Assembly (NCBI GenBank): GCA_018449595.1
Contig: JAAVUU010000002.1
Coordinates: forward strand, 496,001-560,000
DNA: 64,000 nucleotides
Direction of reading: 5' to 3'
DNA from: Rhizobiales bacterium dw_265
Lineage (GTDB): Bacteria > Pseudomonadota > Alphaproteobacteria > Micropepsales > Micropepsaceae
Shown: positions 43,311 through 52,647 of the stretch, in pieces
How the letters are laid out: the number at the start of each line of letters is the position of its first letter
How positions within the stretch are numbered: position 1 is the first letter of the stretch
Program-made: the position numbers and the translations under genes
Notes under the pieces: model-generated
What the model was told of the DNA's origin: nothing
Database searches by the model: none
Seen by the model: only the letters and a program-made list of their open reading frames with translations

Positions 43311-44309
43311 TCATGTACCGTGCAAAAGCTGCATGACCCGCGCACGGATGCGTCCGTAATTGTCTTTGAGCGGCCCTAGCACGCCGTGGCGCGCGGCGTC
43401 CAGATGCGCCAGCGGATGCCCGTCTTCCCGGAAAACGTAATGATCGAACAACGATTTCCAGGCGCGGCGTTCCTGCGGCGGCCGTTCGGCCAGGGTAATC
43501 ATGGCCAGAAGCATCGCGGTATAGGGCGCGTCAGGGCCGCAGAGAAAAGCGTCCCACCAGTAATTGACCATGATGTTGAAAGGCGCGGTGGACTGGACCC
43601 GATGCCACCACAGCTTGGGCAGATAAAGAGCATCGCCCGGCTCCAGTTCCGCCGTCAGCGCCTTTGCCTGTGCCGCGAAAAACCGGGGAAAGCGTGCGGC
43701 GTCGGGCGGTTGCGACGCCGCCAGGCTCACCGGCTGGCCCGACAAGGTGTTGTCGATCGGCCCCGGATAAAGGCTGGCGATTAGATCCGGAGAATAAAGC
43801 GTGAAACGGCGGCGGCCCGCGACCACACACGCCAGATTGTCGGCCGTATCGTAATGCGCCGAAATATCGGCGGCCTGGCCGATCCATATGCGGGAATCGA
43901 TGCCCGCAAGCAACGGCATGGGGTTGCTGTCGGCGAACCCCGGCAGATAATCCACGACGGGAAGAGAGCCTGCATAAATAGTCTCGGCGCCTTGCCGCTC
44001 CAGATTGTCGAGCATCGCGTCCAACGCCGCCGCGAGCGGCATCTGGCGGCGGCGGAAATTGAAGCCCGTCAGGTCTCCATCATAGTAATAGTGGCCCGCG
44101 ATCCCGGGCGTCCCGAAAAAGGCTTCCATTGTTCCGCCGGCGTCATAGCGCCCTAGGTAGGCGCGCATTGCCGCGGGTGTCTTTTGCGCCACCGCGGGCC
44201 AGCCGAGCACCAGGCCGCGCAGCACCACGGGCTGGCAATCTTCCACGATGTCGCGGCGGAACCGCTCCGGCGAAAGATTCGATCCGGCGATTTCGGCGAT
44301 ACCGCTCAC
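43311..44309 (-). CDS. JmjC-like cupin (Cupin_8) hydroxylase-type protein
   Basis: Protein of 332 aa of the FIH/JmjC-like Cupin_8 family. Iron facial triad: His152 and Asp154 in ISAHYDTADNLACVV, His236 in LYLPKLWWHRVQS. Also PVVLRGLVLGWPAV near the N-terminus and IWIGQAADIS before the first ligand. Relatives hydroxylate proteins or small molecules with 2-oxoglutarate. The start is a GTG (44309) overlapping the SapC stop (GTGA), so it is the last gene of the halogenase series. Confidence 0.88.
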   Translation of the reverse strand: MSGIAEIAGSNLSPERFRRDIVEDCQPVVLRGLVLGWPAVAQKTPAAMRAYLGRYDAGGTMEAFFGTPGIAGHYYYDGDLTGFNFRRRQMPLAAALDAMLDNLERQGAETIYAGSLPVVDYLPGFADSNPMPLLAGIDSRIWIGQAADISAHYDTADNLACVVAGRRRFTLYSPDLIASLYPGPIDNTLSGQPVSLAASQPPDAARFPRFFAAQAKALTAELEPGDALYLPKLWWHRVQSTAPFNIMVNYWWDAFLCGPDAPYTAMLLAMITLAERPPQERRAWKSLFDHYVFREDGHPLAHLDAARHGVLGPLKDNYGRIRARVMQLLHGT

Positions 44310-44992
44310 CGCGCCAACAGCGCATTCTTGCGCATCGCCAGCGCCGGAATCTGCTTGAGCGAGGCAATCATCGTGTACATGGCCTGGAGATAACCGCGCT
44401 GGAAGAATTCCACGACCTTGCCGTCGGCCAGATTCTTCATGCGGTCCTGGTTGACGGTATACAGCCCTTCCAACTGCCGCCGGCTGCCGTCGTCGAAGGA
44501 GAGGCTGATGTCGATGGGTTCGATCAACTTGCTGTCGAGCAGCGTATCGACAAAAATCTTCGTCTGCTCCAGCGCGGGCTTCAGTTCGCGGAACAGGCCG
44601 ATGATGCCGTTCAGATAGGGTGACGGTTCGCCGGCCTCGAATATGGAATGGCCGGACGTGCCCACGCGGGGATGATCCAGGTCGATGGCGATATTGCCGC
44701 CCGCGGTGAAGAAAGGGCCGCGCTGAAGGTTCAGGGGGCGATAGATGTCGCGCCCTTCCGGCAGAAAAAGATTCTCTCCCTCGTCGATCCCCAGCATGAC
44801 GCCGCAATAGAAGGCGCCGGTTTCCGCATCCTTGGAGAAGAGGATCGGATAATACGCGACCAGATGGGCGAATTCCCCCACCGCAACCGGCACGAACCGT
44901 TGCGCGTCGCCGAGCTTGGCCGAAGGCGTCGCTTGAATCTTCAAGTCGGCATGAATCTTGGAATCGAGCAGGACGATATTTGTCAAAGCCAC
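44306..44992 (-). CDS. SapC family protein
   Basis: Protein of 228 aa. SapC-type domain as found next to TonB receptors in Caulobacter, Sphingomonas and Xanthomonas: AKLGDAQRFVPVAVGEFAHLVAYYPILFSKDAETG at the N-terminus, GSRRQLEGLYTVNQDRMKNL and LQAMYTMIASLKQIPAL later. The name derives from a Campylobacter S-layer gene, but no S-layer role is shown for these homologues. Function unknown. GTG at 44992, one base after the halogenase stop; in the same transcript as the halogenase and cupin. Confidence 0.85.
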   Translation of the reverse strand: MALTNIVLLDSKIHADLKIQATPSAKLGDAQRFVPVAVGEFAHLVAYYPILFSKDAETGAFYCGVMLGIDEGENLFLPEGRDIYRPLNLQRGPFFTAGGNIAIDLDHPRVGTSGHSIFEAGEPSPYLNGIIGLFRELKPALEQTKIFVDTLLDSKLIEPIDISLSFDDGSRRQLEGLYTVNQDRMKNLADGKVVEFFQRGYLQAMYTMIASLKQIPALAMRKNALLAR

Positions 44993-44993
44993 C

Positions 44994-46550
44994 TCAGATC
45001 GGCTGCAAGCCATAGTCTTGAATCTTACGCACCAGGTCGCGGTTGCGCGGCAAGGCGGCCCGCAACCGCCCCGCCATCGCGGCATTCTCGCGCATGTGCT
45101 GCACCGCCAGCGGCCGGCTCGCGTCATTGTCGCAGGGATCGATCTGGGTGCGGAAACCCATACCGTAAAGCACATACTGGTAGCTGGCGGCCGGGAAGAC
45201 CTCCTCCAGGCGATTGAACTCATCCAGGAGCCAGGGCGCCTGGTACTTCCATATCTGCAGCAGGTTCTTCAGCCGGCCGGGTACGGTGGCGGGATCGGTA
45301 TTGTCCCGCCAGAACTTCTCGGGCCGCCTGGTCAGCACATAATGAAGCTTGAGAAAGTCTATGATGCGACCCCAGCGGTAATGCGTAACCTCATTGAAGC
45401 GCGCCGAAACGATCTCCATCACCTCGCGGTTGGCGGGCATCTGTTCGGCGATCAGTTTGGCCGACAGTTCCACCAGCAGGATGGCCGAGGATTCCAGCGG
45501 CTCCAGGAAGCCGGCGGCCTGCCCCACCGCGACGCAATTGTTCTTCCAGAAGGTCTCACGATAGCCGCCACGGAAGGGGATCTTGCGCGGAGCGAGCCCC
45601 TTGGCTTGCGGCCCGATGTAACGCATCAGTTCGTCGGCGGCCTGGTCTTCGCCGATGTGGCGGCTGGAATAGACATAACCCACGCTGCGGCGGGTGGGTA
45701 GCCCGATATCCCAGGTCCAGCCCGCCGACTGGGCGGTGGAGATGGTGTGGGAGGCAATCGCATCGTCGGGGGTCTCATACGGCACCTGGACCACCAGCGC
45801 GGTATCGCAGAACAGCACGTCGCCGCAATCCCTGAAGCCGACGCCCAGTTCCTTGCCCAGCAGCAGGGCGGCAAAGCCGGTGCAATCGACGAACAGGTCG
45901 CCCGTCACCTCCCCGCCCTGCTTCAATGCCAGCCCGGCAATGTCACCATTTGCCGCGCGCCGCACCGACTGCACATCGGCCGACACATGGCGCACCCCCA
46001 GTCTTTCCGTGCAATGCTTCTGCAGGAATGGCGCGAACTTGCCGGCATCCAGATGATAGGCGTAATTGGCCACCGCTTGGTATTCCGGCGTGGCAACGGT
46101 CTTGGGTGCAAGCCCCTGGTCGCACAGCGCGCCTTGCGGCGTGACGCTGTCGCAGAAGCTGCGGTTGCCCGGCTGTTCCAGCCAGTGCGGCGCCAGGTTC
46201 ACCTGGTGGAAGCCCTGGGGCGGCATCAGGGGATGATAGTAGCCGTCATCCAGCGCCCCCGTCGTCCAGCGGGCAAAGCGCGCGCCCTGCCTGAAGGTGG
46301 CATCGCAGCGCCGAAACAACTCGGTTTCCGACACGCCCATCTTCTCCAGTGTGGTGCGCAATGTGGGCCAGGTTCCTTCGTCCACGTCGATGTTCTTGAT
46401 CTCGGGCGCTTCCACCAGCGTGACGGTAAAGCCGGACTTCATGGGGCCCTGGTGGCGCGCGGCAATCACGCCCGCGGTCAGCCAGCCCGCGATGCCGCCG
46501 CCCACGATAACGATGTTGCGTACCGGTCCGGACGTATTCAAGGTTTGCAT
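44994..46550 (-). CDS. Flavin-dependent tryptophan-halogenase-like protein, catalytic Lys missing
   Basis: Protein of 518 aa of the flavin-dependent halogenase family. FAD motif IVIVGGGIAGWLT. The GWTWDI segment (WxWxI) and FLEPLESSA, with the catalytic-type Glu, are present. Two departures: the family's GVGEAT loop reads DVDEGT, and the residue aligned with the catalytic Lys of PrnA (K79) is Arg87 (DATFRQGA). Without that Lys, hypohalous-acid transfer is doubtful, so it may be an FAD oxygenase or a decayed copy. It is a close paralogue of the enzyme at 48127 and is followed by SapC. Confidence 0.9.
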   Translation of the reverse strand: MQTLNTSGPVRNIVIVGGGIAGWLTAGVIAARHQGPMKSGFTVTLVEAPEIKNIDVDEGTWPTLRTTLEKMGVSETELFRRCDATFRQGARFARWTTGALDDGYYHPLMPPQGFHQVNLAPHWLEQPGNRSFCDSVTPQGALCDQGLAPKTVATPEYQAVANYAYHLDAGKFAPFLQKHCTERLGVRHVSADVQSVRRAANGDIAGLALKQGGEVTGDLFVDCTGFAALLLGKELGVGFRDCGDVLFCDTALVVQVPYETPDDAIASHTISTAQSAGWTWDIGLPTRRSVGYVYSSRHIGEDQAADELMRYIGPQAKGLAPRKIPFRGGYRETFWKNNCVAVGQAAGFLEPLESSAILLVELSAKLIAEQMPANREVMEIVSARFNEVTHYRWGRIIDFLKLHYVLTRRPEKFWRDNTDPATVPGRLKNLLQIWKYQAPWLLDEFNRLEEVFPAASYQYVLYGMGFRTQIDPCDNDASRPLAVQHMRENAAMAGRLRAALPRNRDLVRKIQDYGLQPI

Positions 46551-46656
46551 GCCACCATCATAAGCTGCTCATCGGTTTTCTGCTATTTTCGGAGACTCTG
46601 TGAAGCAGCCCGGCTGTTCCAATTGGGCCGTACACCCCGCCTCATCGCCTCGCCGC

Positions 46657-48069
46657 TCAGGATGCGGCGGCGGCAAGCCCGGCACCCCGTCGTTGCGTCC
46701 AATTCATCAACCCCAGCAGCGGACCCGTCATGAAGGTGGTGACGAGCGCCATAAGAACCAGCATGGAGAAGATTCGCGGTGACAGGATCCCCAGGTCGTA
46801 GCCGATATTGAGCGCGATCAGCTCCACAAGACCCCGCGTATTCATGAGCGCGCCGAGCTGGAAGGACTCGTGCCAGCTCATGCCCGTCAAGCGCGCCGGC
46901 ACCGTGCTGCCCAGAACCTTTCCGGTAATGGCCACCGCGACGATACCGGCGACCGCGAGCCAGCTCGCAGAATCATTGAGCATGTTAACCTGGGTGCGAA
47001 GGCCGCTGAAGGCGAAGAACAGCGGTAACAGGAAGACTGTGCTGAAGTTTTCCAGCCGCACCGCCAGGTAGTTGTAGAAATCCTTGTCGCGCGGCATGAC
47101 CACGCCGGCAAGGAATGCGCCGAACAGCGCGTGGATCCCAATGGCCTGTGTGACCAGTGCCGAAGCCGTCATGAAGACGAGGACGCCTGCGATCAAGCCG
47201 AGCGCGCGATGGCCCTGCATGCGCTCCACGGTGAGGAAGCGGGACAGCACCGGCCGCGCCACGAACAGCATCACCGCGACGAACGCCACCAGCAAGCCAA
47301 GATTGAGAAGCGTAGAGATCAGCCCCGTCGCCCGCGCGATGGCGACAACAAATGCCAGGATCACCCAGGCGGTCGCATCGCCCACCGCGGCGCAGGTCGT
47401 GGCGGTGGCGCCCAGCGGCGTCCGCGCCAGGCCCCGGTCGGCCAGGATGCGCACCAGAACGGGAAACGCGGTGATGCTCATCGCGATTCCCATGAACAAC
47501 GCAAAGCTCACAAAGGGCGTACCCGGGATGGCGAAAGAACGATAAAGCACAAGCGCCAAAATCACGCCCAGAAGATAGGGAACCATGATGCTGGAATGGC
47601 TGACGACAATTGCCGTCCGCGCCCGGCGCCGGAGGTTGCTGACATCCAGCTCCAAACCCACCACGAACATGAACAGGCAGACACCGATCTGGCTGAAAAG
47701 CTGCAGGATGCCGAGCGACTCCTTGGGAAAGATGAAGGTAAACGAACCGGGCGACAGCCAGCCGAGCAGCGACGGTCCCAGCAGGACTCCGGCGGTCATC
47801 TCGCCGATCACCGCGGGCTGGCCGAAATGGGAAAATGCCGCGCCCACGGCGCGCGTCGCCACAATAATGACGATGAACTGCACCAGGAGCCGCGCCAAGG
47901 GATCGTGAAAATTCTGCCAGAGCACGGACCAGACCGACGCACCCGCGGAAGGAATATGAACCGCCACGGGGGCCGCAACGAACATGCCCCGCCCCAGATA
48001 AAGCGTGATGCAGATGCCGACGACAAAAACCGATGTTACAACGAAGTAGATCGCAAGGACGCGCTTCAT
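46657..48069 (-). CDS. CPA2/Kef-type cation:proton antiporter
   Basis: Membrane protein of 470 aa with an extra N-terminal TM (MKRVLAIYFVVTSVFVVGICIT) and about 12 more helices. Motifs: FGQPAVIGEMTAGVLLGPSLLGWLSP, LFMFVVGLELD, AMSITAFPVLVRILADRG, and the ion-binding Asp in AAVGDATAWVILAF. FFAFSGLRTQV and MNTRGLVELIALN close the transport core. It moves sodium or potassium against protons. No TrkA-N domain. It lies between the two halogenases with 106 and 57 bases on either side, in the same direction. Confidence 0.9.
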   Translation of the reverse strand: MKRVLAIYFVVTSVFVVGICITLYLGRGMFVAAPVAVHIPSAGASVWSVLWQNFHDPLARLLVQFIVIIVATRAVGAAFSHFGQPAVIGEMTAGVLLGPSLLGWLSPGSFTFIFPKESLGILQLFSQIGVCLFMFVVGLELDVSNLRRRARTAIVVSHSSIMVPYLLGVILALVLYRSFAIPGTPFVSFALFMGIAMSITAFPVLVRILADRGLARTPLGATATTCAAVGDATAWVILAFVVAIARATGLISTLLNLGLLVAFVAVMLFVARPVLSRFLTVERMQGHRALGLIAGVLVFMTASALVTQAIGIHALFGAFLAGVVMPRDKDFYNYLAVRLENFSTVFLLPLFFAFSGLRTQVNMLNDSASWLAVAGIVAVAITGKVLGSTVPARLTGMSWHESFQLGALMNTRGLVELIALNIGYDLGILSPRIFSMLVLMALVTTFMTGPLLGLMNWTQRRGAGLAAAAS

Positions 48070-48126
48070 GTCGATTACCCCTTTTGGAATTCGCCGCTGT
48101 TGATCGCGGCCTCGGTAACGCGGCGA

Positions 48127-49686
48127 TCAAATAGCTTGCATGCCATAGTCCCGGATTTTCTGAAGCAGATCACGGTTCTTGGGAAGTTGCGCCCTGAGCC
48201 GCCTGGTGAGATCGGCATTCTCGTTCCTATGTCTTGCCGCCACCTGCTCGGAAACGGACAGATCCATGGGATCGACTTCGGTCACAAAGCCCATGCCATA
48301 GAGAAGATATTGGTAACTGGCGGCGGGAAAAACCTCTTCCAGCCGGTCGAACTCATCGAAAATCCAGGGTGGCCGATACTTCCAGAGGTACATCATGTCC
48401 TTCAGCCGCCCGGGAATCGTTTCCGGCGCCGCGATATCGCGCCAAAAGGGCGTGTCCGTCCGCTTGGTCAGGATATAGTGCAGCTTGAGAAAATCGATGA
48501 TGCGCAGATACCGGTAATGGGTGGCATCGTTGAACTGGGCCGCGATGACGTCCATGATTTCGCGACGGGCCGGCATTTTGTCCGCGATCAATCTCGCCGA
48601 CAACTCGATGAGAACGATGGAGGAAGATTCCAGCGGCTCGAAGAATCCGGCGGAAAGCCCGACGGCGACGCAATTGTTCTTCCAGAACGTCTCGCGGTAT
48701 CCGGCCCGTATCGGAATCTTGTGGATTTTCAGGTCTTGGCGCGTGGGCCCTATATATGCCCGCAGTTCCTGTTCCGCCTTTTCGTCGCTGATATGGCGGC
48801 TGGAATAGGTGTGGCCAATGCCGCGCCGGGTCGCCAGCGCGATGTCCCATATCCATCCCGCCGACTGCGCGGTCTTGATCGTGTGTGAGGCCACCGCAGC
48901 GTCGGGCGTGTCATAGGGAACATTGACGGCCAAGGCGGTATCACAAAACAGCACATCATTGCAGTCCTTGAATCCGACCCCGAGCGTCTTGCCGATCAGG
49001 AATGCCGAAAAGCCCGTGCAATCGACAAACAGGTCGCCGGGGATTACGCCCGCTTCGCGCGTGACGAGGCTCTTTATGTCGCCATTCTCGGCGAGATTTG
49101 CTGCCAGTACATTGGCCCGGATATGACGCACGCCCAATTTCTCGACACAGTGCTTCTGCAGGAACGGACCCATCTTTCCTGTGTCGAAATGATAGGCGTA
49201 ATTCGCGACAAACTGGTATTCGGGCGTCGTGATCAGCTTGGGCGCCAGACCGTCCGCACAGAGCGCTTCTTGCGGGCAAACAGCGGCGCTATAGCTGAGC
49301 CCCTGCCTGTCTTGTATCCAATGGCCGACGAGATTCACGTCCGCGAACCCTTGCGGCAGCGTCAGCGGATGGAAATAGGCGTCGTTATCATCGCCGGTGA
49401 CCCAGCGGGCGAATACGGCGCCCTGTTTGAAGGATGCGTCGCAATTACGGAAGAATTCCGTCTCCGATACGCCTATCCTTTGAAGGGTCAAGCGCATGCT
49501 CGGCCACGTCGCTTCGCCGACGCCCACGATCCTTATGTCGGGCGATTCAATCAGCGTGACAGTGAAGCCGGACTTCATCCGGCCCTGGTGGCGCGCGGCA
49601 ATCACGCCCGCGGTCAGCCAGCCCGCGGTGCCGCCGCCCACGATGACGATGTTGCGTACCGCTTCAGATGTGCCCAAGGCTTGCAT
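48127..49686 (-). CDS. Flavin-dependent tryptophan-halogenase-like protein, catalytic Lys intact
   Basis: Protein of 519 aa, complete halogenase signatures: IVIVGGGTAGWLT, GVGEATWPSM, Lys87 in CDASFKQGA aligned with PrnA K79, GWIWDIALATRR, and GFFEPLESSSI. The family attacks electron-rich substrates with an enzyme-held hypohalous species; homologues beside TonB receptors have often been found to prefer bromide to chloride (general knowledge). The substrate is unknown. It follows the TonB receptor by 69 bases containing a terminator, so it may have its own promoter. No partner flavin reductase is in view. Confidence 0.93.
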   Translation of the reverse strand: MQALGTSEAVRNIVIVGGGTAGWLTAGVIAARHQGRMKSGFTVTLIESPDIRIVGVGEATWPSMRLTLQRIGVSETEFFRNCDASFKQGAVFARWVTGDDNDAYFHPLTLPQGFADVNLVGHWIQDRQGLSYSAAVCPQEALCADGLAPKLITTPEYQFVANYAYHFDTGKMGPFLQKHCVEKLGVRHIRANVLAANLAENGDIKSLVTREAGVIPGDLFVDCTGFSAFLIGKTLGVGFKDCNDVLFCDTALAVNVPYDTPDAAVASHTIKTAQSAGWIWDIALATRRGIGHTYSSRHISDEKAEQELRAYIGPTRQDLKIHKIPIRAGYRETFWKNNCVAVGLSAGFFEPLESSSIVLIELSARLIADKMPARREIMDVIAAQFNDATHYRYLRIIDFLKLHYILTKRTDTPFWRDIAAPETIPGRLKDMMYLWKYRPPWIFDEFDRLEEVFPAASYQYLLYGMGFVTEVDPMDLSVSEQVAARHRNENADLTRRLRAQLPKNRDLLQKIRDYGMQAI

Positions 49687-49692
49687 GCCACC

Positions 49693-49698
49693 ATTATA
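49693..49698 (-). promoter_or_regulatory. TATAAT directly before the halogenase start
   Basis: On the complement TATAAT ends six bases before the ATG at 49686, beyond the T-run of the receptor terminator. If used, the transcript would start at the ATG itself (leaderless). No good -35 is seen, so this is only a candidate. Confidence 0.3.
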
Positions 49699-49703
49699 CT
49701 ATT

Positions 49704-49737
49704 AAAAAAAGCAAGGGGCCACCGAAAGAGTGGCCCC
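49704..49737 (-). terminator. Rho-independent terminator after the TonB receptor
   Basis: Stem GGGGCCAC/GTGGCCCC (49715-49722, 49730-49737) with a 7-base loop and seven T on the complement (49704-49710). It lies 19 bases after the receptor stop and before the halogenase, so downstream genes are expressed by read-through or their own promoter. Confidence 0.9.
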
Positions 49738-49755
49738 GAGAAGTTAGCTTCCGTT

Positions 49756-52647
49756 TCAGTACTTGAAATGAAAGCCCAGGGTAAAGCGGCGGCCATAGTC
49801 CACCATGTCGAGCAACTGTTCGGAAAAGCGGCCATGGGTCGAATAGGTCGCGTCATTGAGGTTCAAGGCCGAAAGATAGACGTTCAACTGTTCCGTGATG
49901 TCATAGCTGGTCGAGAAATCGAACTGCATGTTGCCGCTCACGAAGGTCGGCTCGGACCCGAAACTCGAATTGTTCTGCTGCTGGCCGAAATGATCCAGGT
50001 AATCGTCGCGCCAGTTGCCCGCGATGCGCGCCTGGAAGCCGTCCCTGTCATAGAAAGCGACCAGGTTGGCGGAATTGGCCAGGCCGGTCACCGCAAAGCC
50101 GCTGATCGACAGGTTGGTCGGATCGTAAGGCTTGTTGGTGCCGACCAGGGTGGCGTTGGCCTGGACGCCGAAGCCCGTATCATCGAACACATGCTGCACC
50201 GCGAACTCCGCGCCATAGACGTTGGCCGTGGGACCATTGCCATAGGTGGAGACAGTGAAGCTGGCCAATGAATTCGTGGTGGGATCGACCACGCCGTTGA
50301 TCGCCTGCTGTGTCGCCGACGCCACGATGAAATTGCTGACTGTTTTATTGAAGACGTCAACCGACAGATAGGAATTGGACTGGTAATACCATTCCGCGCT
50401 GAGATCGACGTTATCCGACGTATATGGCATCAGGTCCGGGTTTCCGCCCGAGGCCGTCAGGGCGCCGACACGTCCGCCGATGCTGTTCAGGGTCGGATTG
50501 ATCCGGTTCAGGGGCGGTCGCGTCAGGGTGCGGGATGCATCGAAACGGAGCTGGAAATCGTCCCAGACCTGCAGGGTCAAATCCAGATTCGGCAACAGAT
50601 ATTGGTAGCTGTTCTTGCCCGTAACCGGCGCCTGTGCCCCATAGTTGAACTGGAACGCCGTATGGTCGCCGGGCTGCACCACTAGCGACTGCAGCGGCTG
50701 GGCTACGCCGATGGCGGTCAAGTCGGTGAATTCCTCACGCACACCGGCATTGATCTTCAAAGGCATGCCGCCGATCGTGGTGTCCGCCGCGATGCTGACA
50801 TAGACGGCGTTGGAATTCTGGATGATCTGGGAATAGGAGCCGGGCTCCGCGGACAATTGGTAGGTGCCATTATAGGCGGGGTTGCAGTTGCAGCCAGCAT
50901 TGAAGCCCGGGATGTTGGTGGTCTGCGGATTGCCCAGGCTTTGCAGGTAGTTCAGCACCGTATAGGCGTTGTAAACCAGGATATTGGGCGGCAGGTTGCT
51001 GGCGCCGCCGAAGCCGTTGACGAAATTGGCGGTGCTGAAGGAATGGGTGAATAGATTCTGCGGCAGCGTGACGCCCGTCGGGTTGTTGGAGAGCGGGCCG
51101 TAGCCGGAATAAGCCTGCCACTGATTGTTCGTGCCGAAGTCATCATAGAGCTTCGTGTCGTAGTGATCGCCAACATATTGATAGCCCGCCGTGACCTTGA
51201 GATGGTCGCTCTCGGTCCAGCTGCCCTCAGCCTTGAACTGCTGGATCCGGTCGAAATTCTGCGGGCTGCTGATCGGCATGACGTGACTGCCGATAAGACC
51301 ATTGTTGATGAACGCCGCGGCGTTGCTGTTGGGACCATAGCCGGTGACATAAGGCAGATTGTGGCCGCCCGGCAAAACAAGGCCGATGTTGGCGCCATTG
51401 GTGCCACCCGTGGCGGACGGGCCATAGCCGACATCGGCGTCGATGCTGGAAAGCTTTTCGCCCGGATTCAACCAGGCCTGCGAATGGTCATAGTCCAGGT
51501 TGATCGCCAGCTTGTCCGTGGCATCCCACTTCACGTTCAGGCCGGTATCGTTGTTCTGCAATACCGAGCCGTTGACCTGCCCTTGGAAATCGGTCGGCGA
51601 ATTGGGCTGAACAAAACTGGTGATGGTGCCGTTCTTGTTCTGGGTGACGTTCTGCAGGCTGCCGGCGTTGAACCAGACGCTGAAGCCGTATTGAAGCGTG
51701 TGGTTGATGTCGCGCGAATAATTGTCGTCGAGCGTGACCAGCAGGCGGTCCGTGGGATGCCACTGGAACACCGCGCGGCCGTTGATGCGCGAATCCTGGT
51801 TGTTTTCCTGGTAGATGCCGTAGTCCTGGGAATACCAGGCGGGGATATTGTTGATGGTCGAGGCGCCCGGCGCGGCGCCGGCGAGCTGGGCCGCGTTGAT
51901 CTGCGTGCCCTCCCACCCCTGGTTGTTGACATGGTTGGCGCGGGTACGGTTCTGCGAATAAGCGCCGTCAACCAGAATGCCGATCGTGTCGTGGGCGAAG
52001 GTGTCGCTGAACAACGCATTGATGTTGGGCGTGACATTGCCTTCTTCCGGCGAGAAGTTGCCGGAAACGGAACCCGCGATCTTCAGGCCGGGGGAGTCGA
52101 GGGGCTTGGGGAATTTGATATTGACGGTCGCGCCGATGGCACCGGCCGACAGGGTGGCGTCCGGCGACTTCAGGACGTCGATCTGGCTGACGAAATCCGC
52201 CCCCACGGAACTGAAGTCGAAAGCCTGGCCGATACCGCTGGAAACCTTGCGGCCGTCATACAGGGTTTCGTTGAAAGTCGGACCGAAGCCGCGCACCGTG
52301 ATCTCGGTGGCGGCGCCGTTCGTCGTGGGAACGCCGCCGATGGCGGAACTGCCGCGGCTGATGGTGACGCCGGGAATGCGCTGCATGGCGGCGGCGATAT
52401 CCACATCGGGGAATTTTCCGATATCCTCGGCGGAGATCGCGTCCACCAGGCCGCCGGCATCGCGCTTGATGTCCAAGTTCTTCTGCAGAGAGCCGATCAG
52501 GCCGGTGACCGTGACCGATTCAACTTGATCGTTTCCGGAAGCCTGCTGGGCCTGTGCCATGGCGGGAGAGGCCGTGATGGCCAAAAGACAGACGCCCCCC
52601 ATCAGGGTGGCGGAGAGTGCGAAACTACCGGAAATACGATTGGACAT
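49756..52647 (-). CDS. TonB-dependent receptor (no STN domain)
   Basis: Protein of 963 aa. Signal peptide (SGSFALSATLMGGVCLLAITASPAMA), TonB box region near VESVTVTG, plug domain with SAEDIGKFPDVDIAAAMQRIPG and ITVRGFGPTFNETLYDGRK, then a 22-strand barrel ending LDMVDYGRRFTLGFHFKY with a terminal Tyr. The plug sequence is of the large Caulobacter-type receptor group often tied to complex sugars. AGGGGG upstream marks the start. Closely related to the receptor at 54712 but without the extra N-terminal STN domain, so it imports without signalling. Confidence 0.93.
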   Translation of the reverse strand: MSNRISGSFALSATLMGGVCLLAITASPAMAQAQQASGNDQVESVTVTGLIGSLQKNLDIKRDAGGLVDAISAEDIGKFPDVDIAAAMQRIPGVTISRGSSAIGGVPTTNGAATEITVRGFGPTFNETLYDGRKVSSGIGQAFDFSSVGADFVSQIDVLKSPDATLSAGAIGATVNIKFPKPLDSPGLKIAGSVSGNFSPEEGNVTPNINALFSDTFAHDTIGILVDGAYSQNRTRANHVNNQGWEGTQINAAQLAGAAPGASTINNIPAWYSQDYGIYQENNQDSRINGRAVFQWHPTDRLLVTLDDNYSRDINHTLQYGFSVWFNAGSLQNVTQNKNGTITSFVQPNSPTDFQGQVNGSVLQNNDTGLNVKWDATDKLAINLDYDHSQAWLNPGEKLSSIDADVGYGPSATGGTNGANIGLVLPGGHNLPYVTGYGPNSNAAAFINNGLIGSHVMPISSPQNFDRIQQFKAEGSWTESDHLKVTAGYQYVGDHYDTKLYDDFGTNNQWQAYSGYGPLSNNPTGVTLPQNLFTHSFSTANFVNGFGGASNLPPNILVYNAYTVLNYLQSLGNPQTTNIPGFNAGCNCNPAYNGTYQLSAEPGSYSQIIQNSNAVYVSIAADTTIGGMPLKINAGVREEFTDLTAIGVAQPLQSLVVQPGDHTAFQFNYGAQAPVTGKNSYQYLLPNLDLTLQVWDDFQLRFDASRTLTRPPLNRINPTLNSIGGRVGALTASGGNPDLMPYTSDNVDLSAEWYYQSNSYLSVDVFNKTVSNFIVASATQQAINGVVDPTTNSLASFTVSTYGNGPTANVYGAEFAVQHVFDDTGFGVQANATLVGTNKPYDPTNLSISGFAVTGLANSANLVAFYDRDGFQARIAGNWRDDYLDHFGQQQNNSSFGSEPTFVSGNMQFDFSTSYDITEQLNVYLSALNLNDATYSTHGRFSEQLLDMVDYGRRFTLGFHFKY

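Noticed and set aside
43311..44807. Cupin gene with a 166-residue longer N-terminus
   Set aside because: The extra part is antisense-like low-complexity sequence in a different frame over SapC. The GTG at 44309 gives a complete cupin and a GTGA overlap.
44994..49686. Antibiotic-type halogenation cluster
   Set aside because: No NRPS, PKS, carrier protein or tryptophan pathway genes lie near. The neighbours are uptake and sensing genes.
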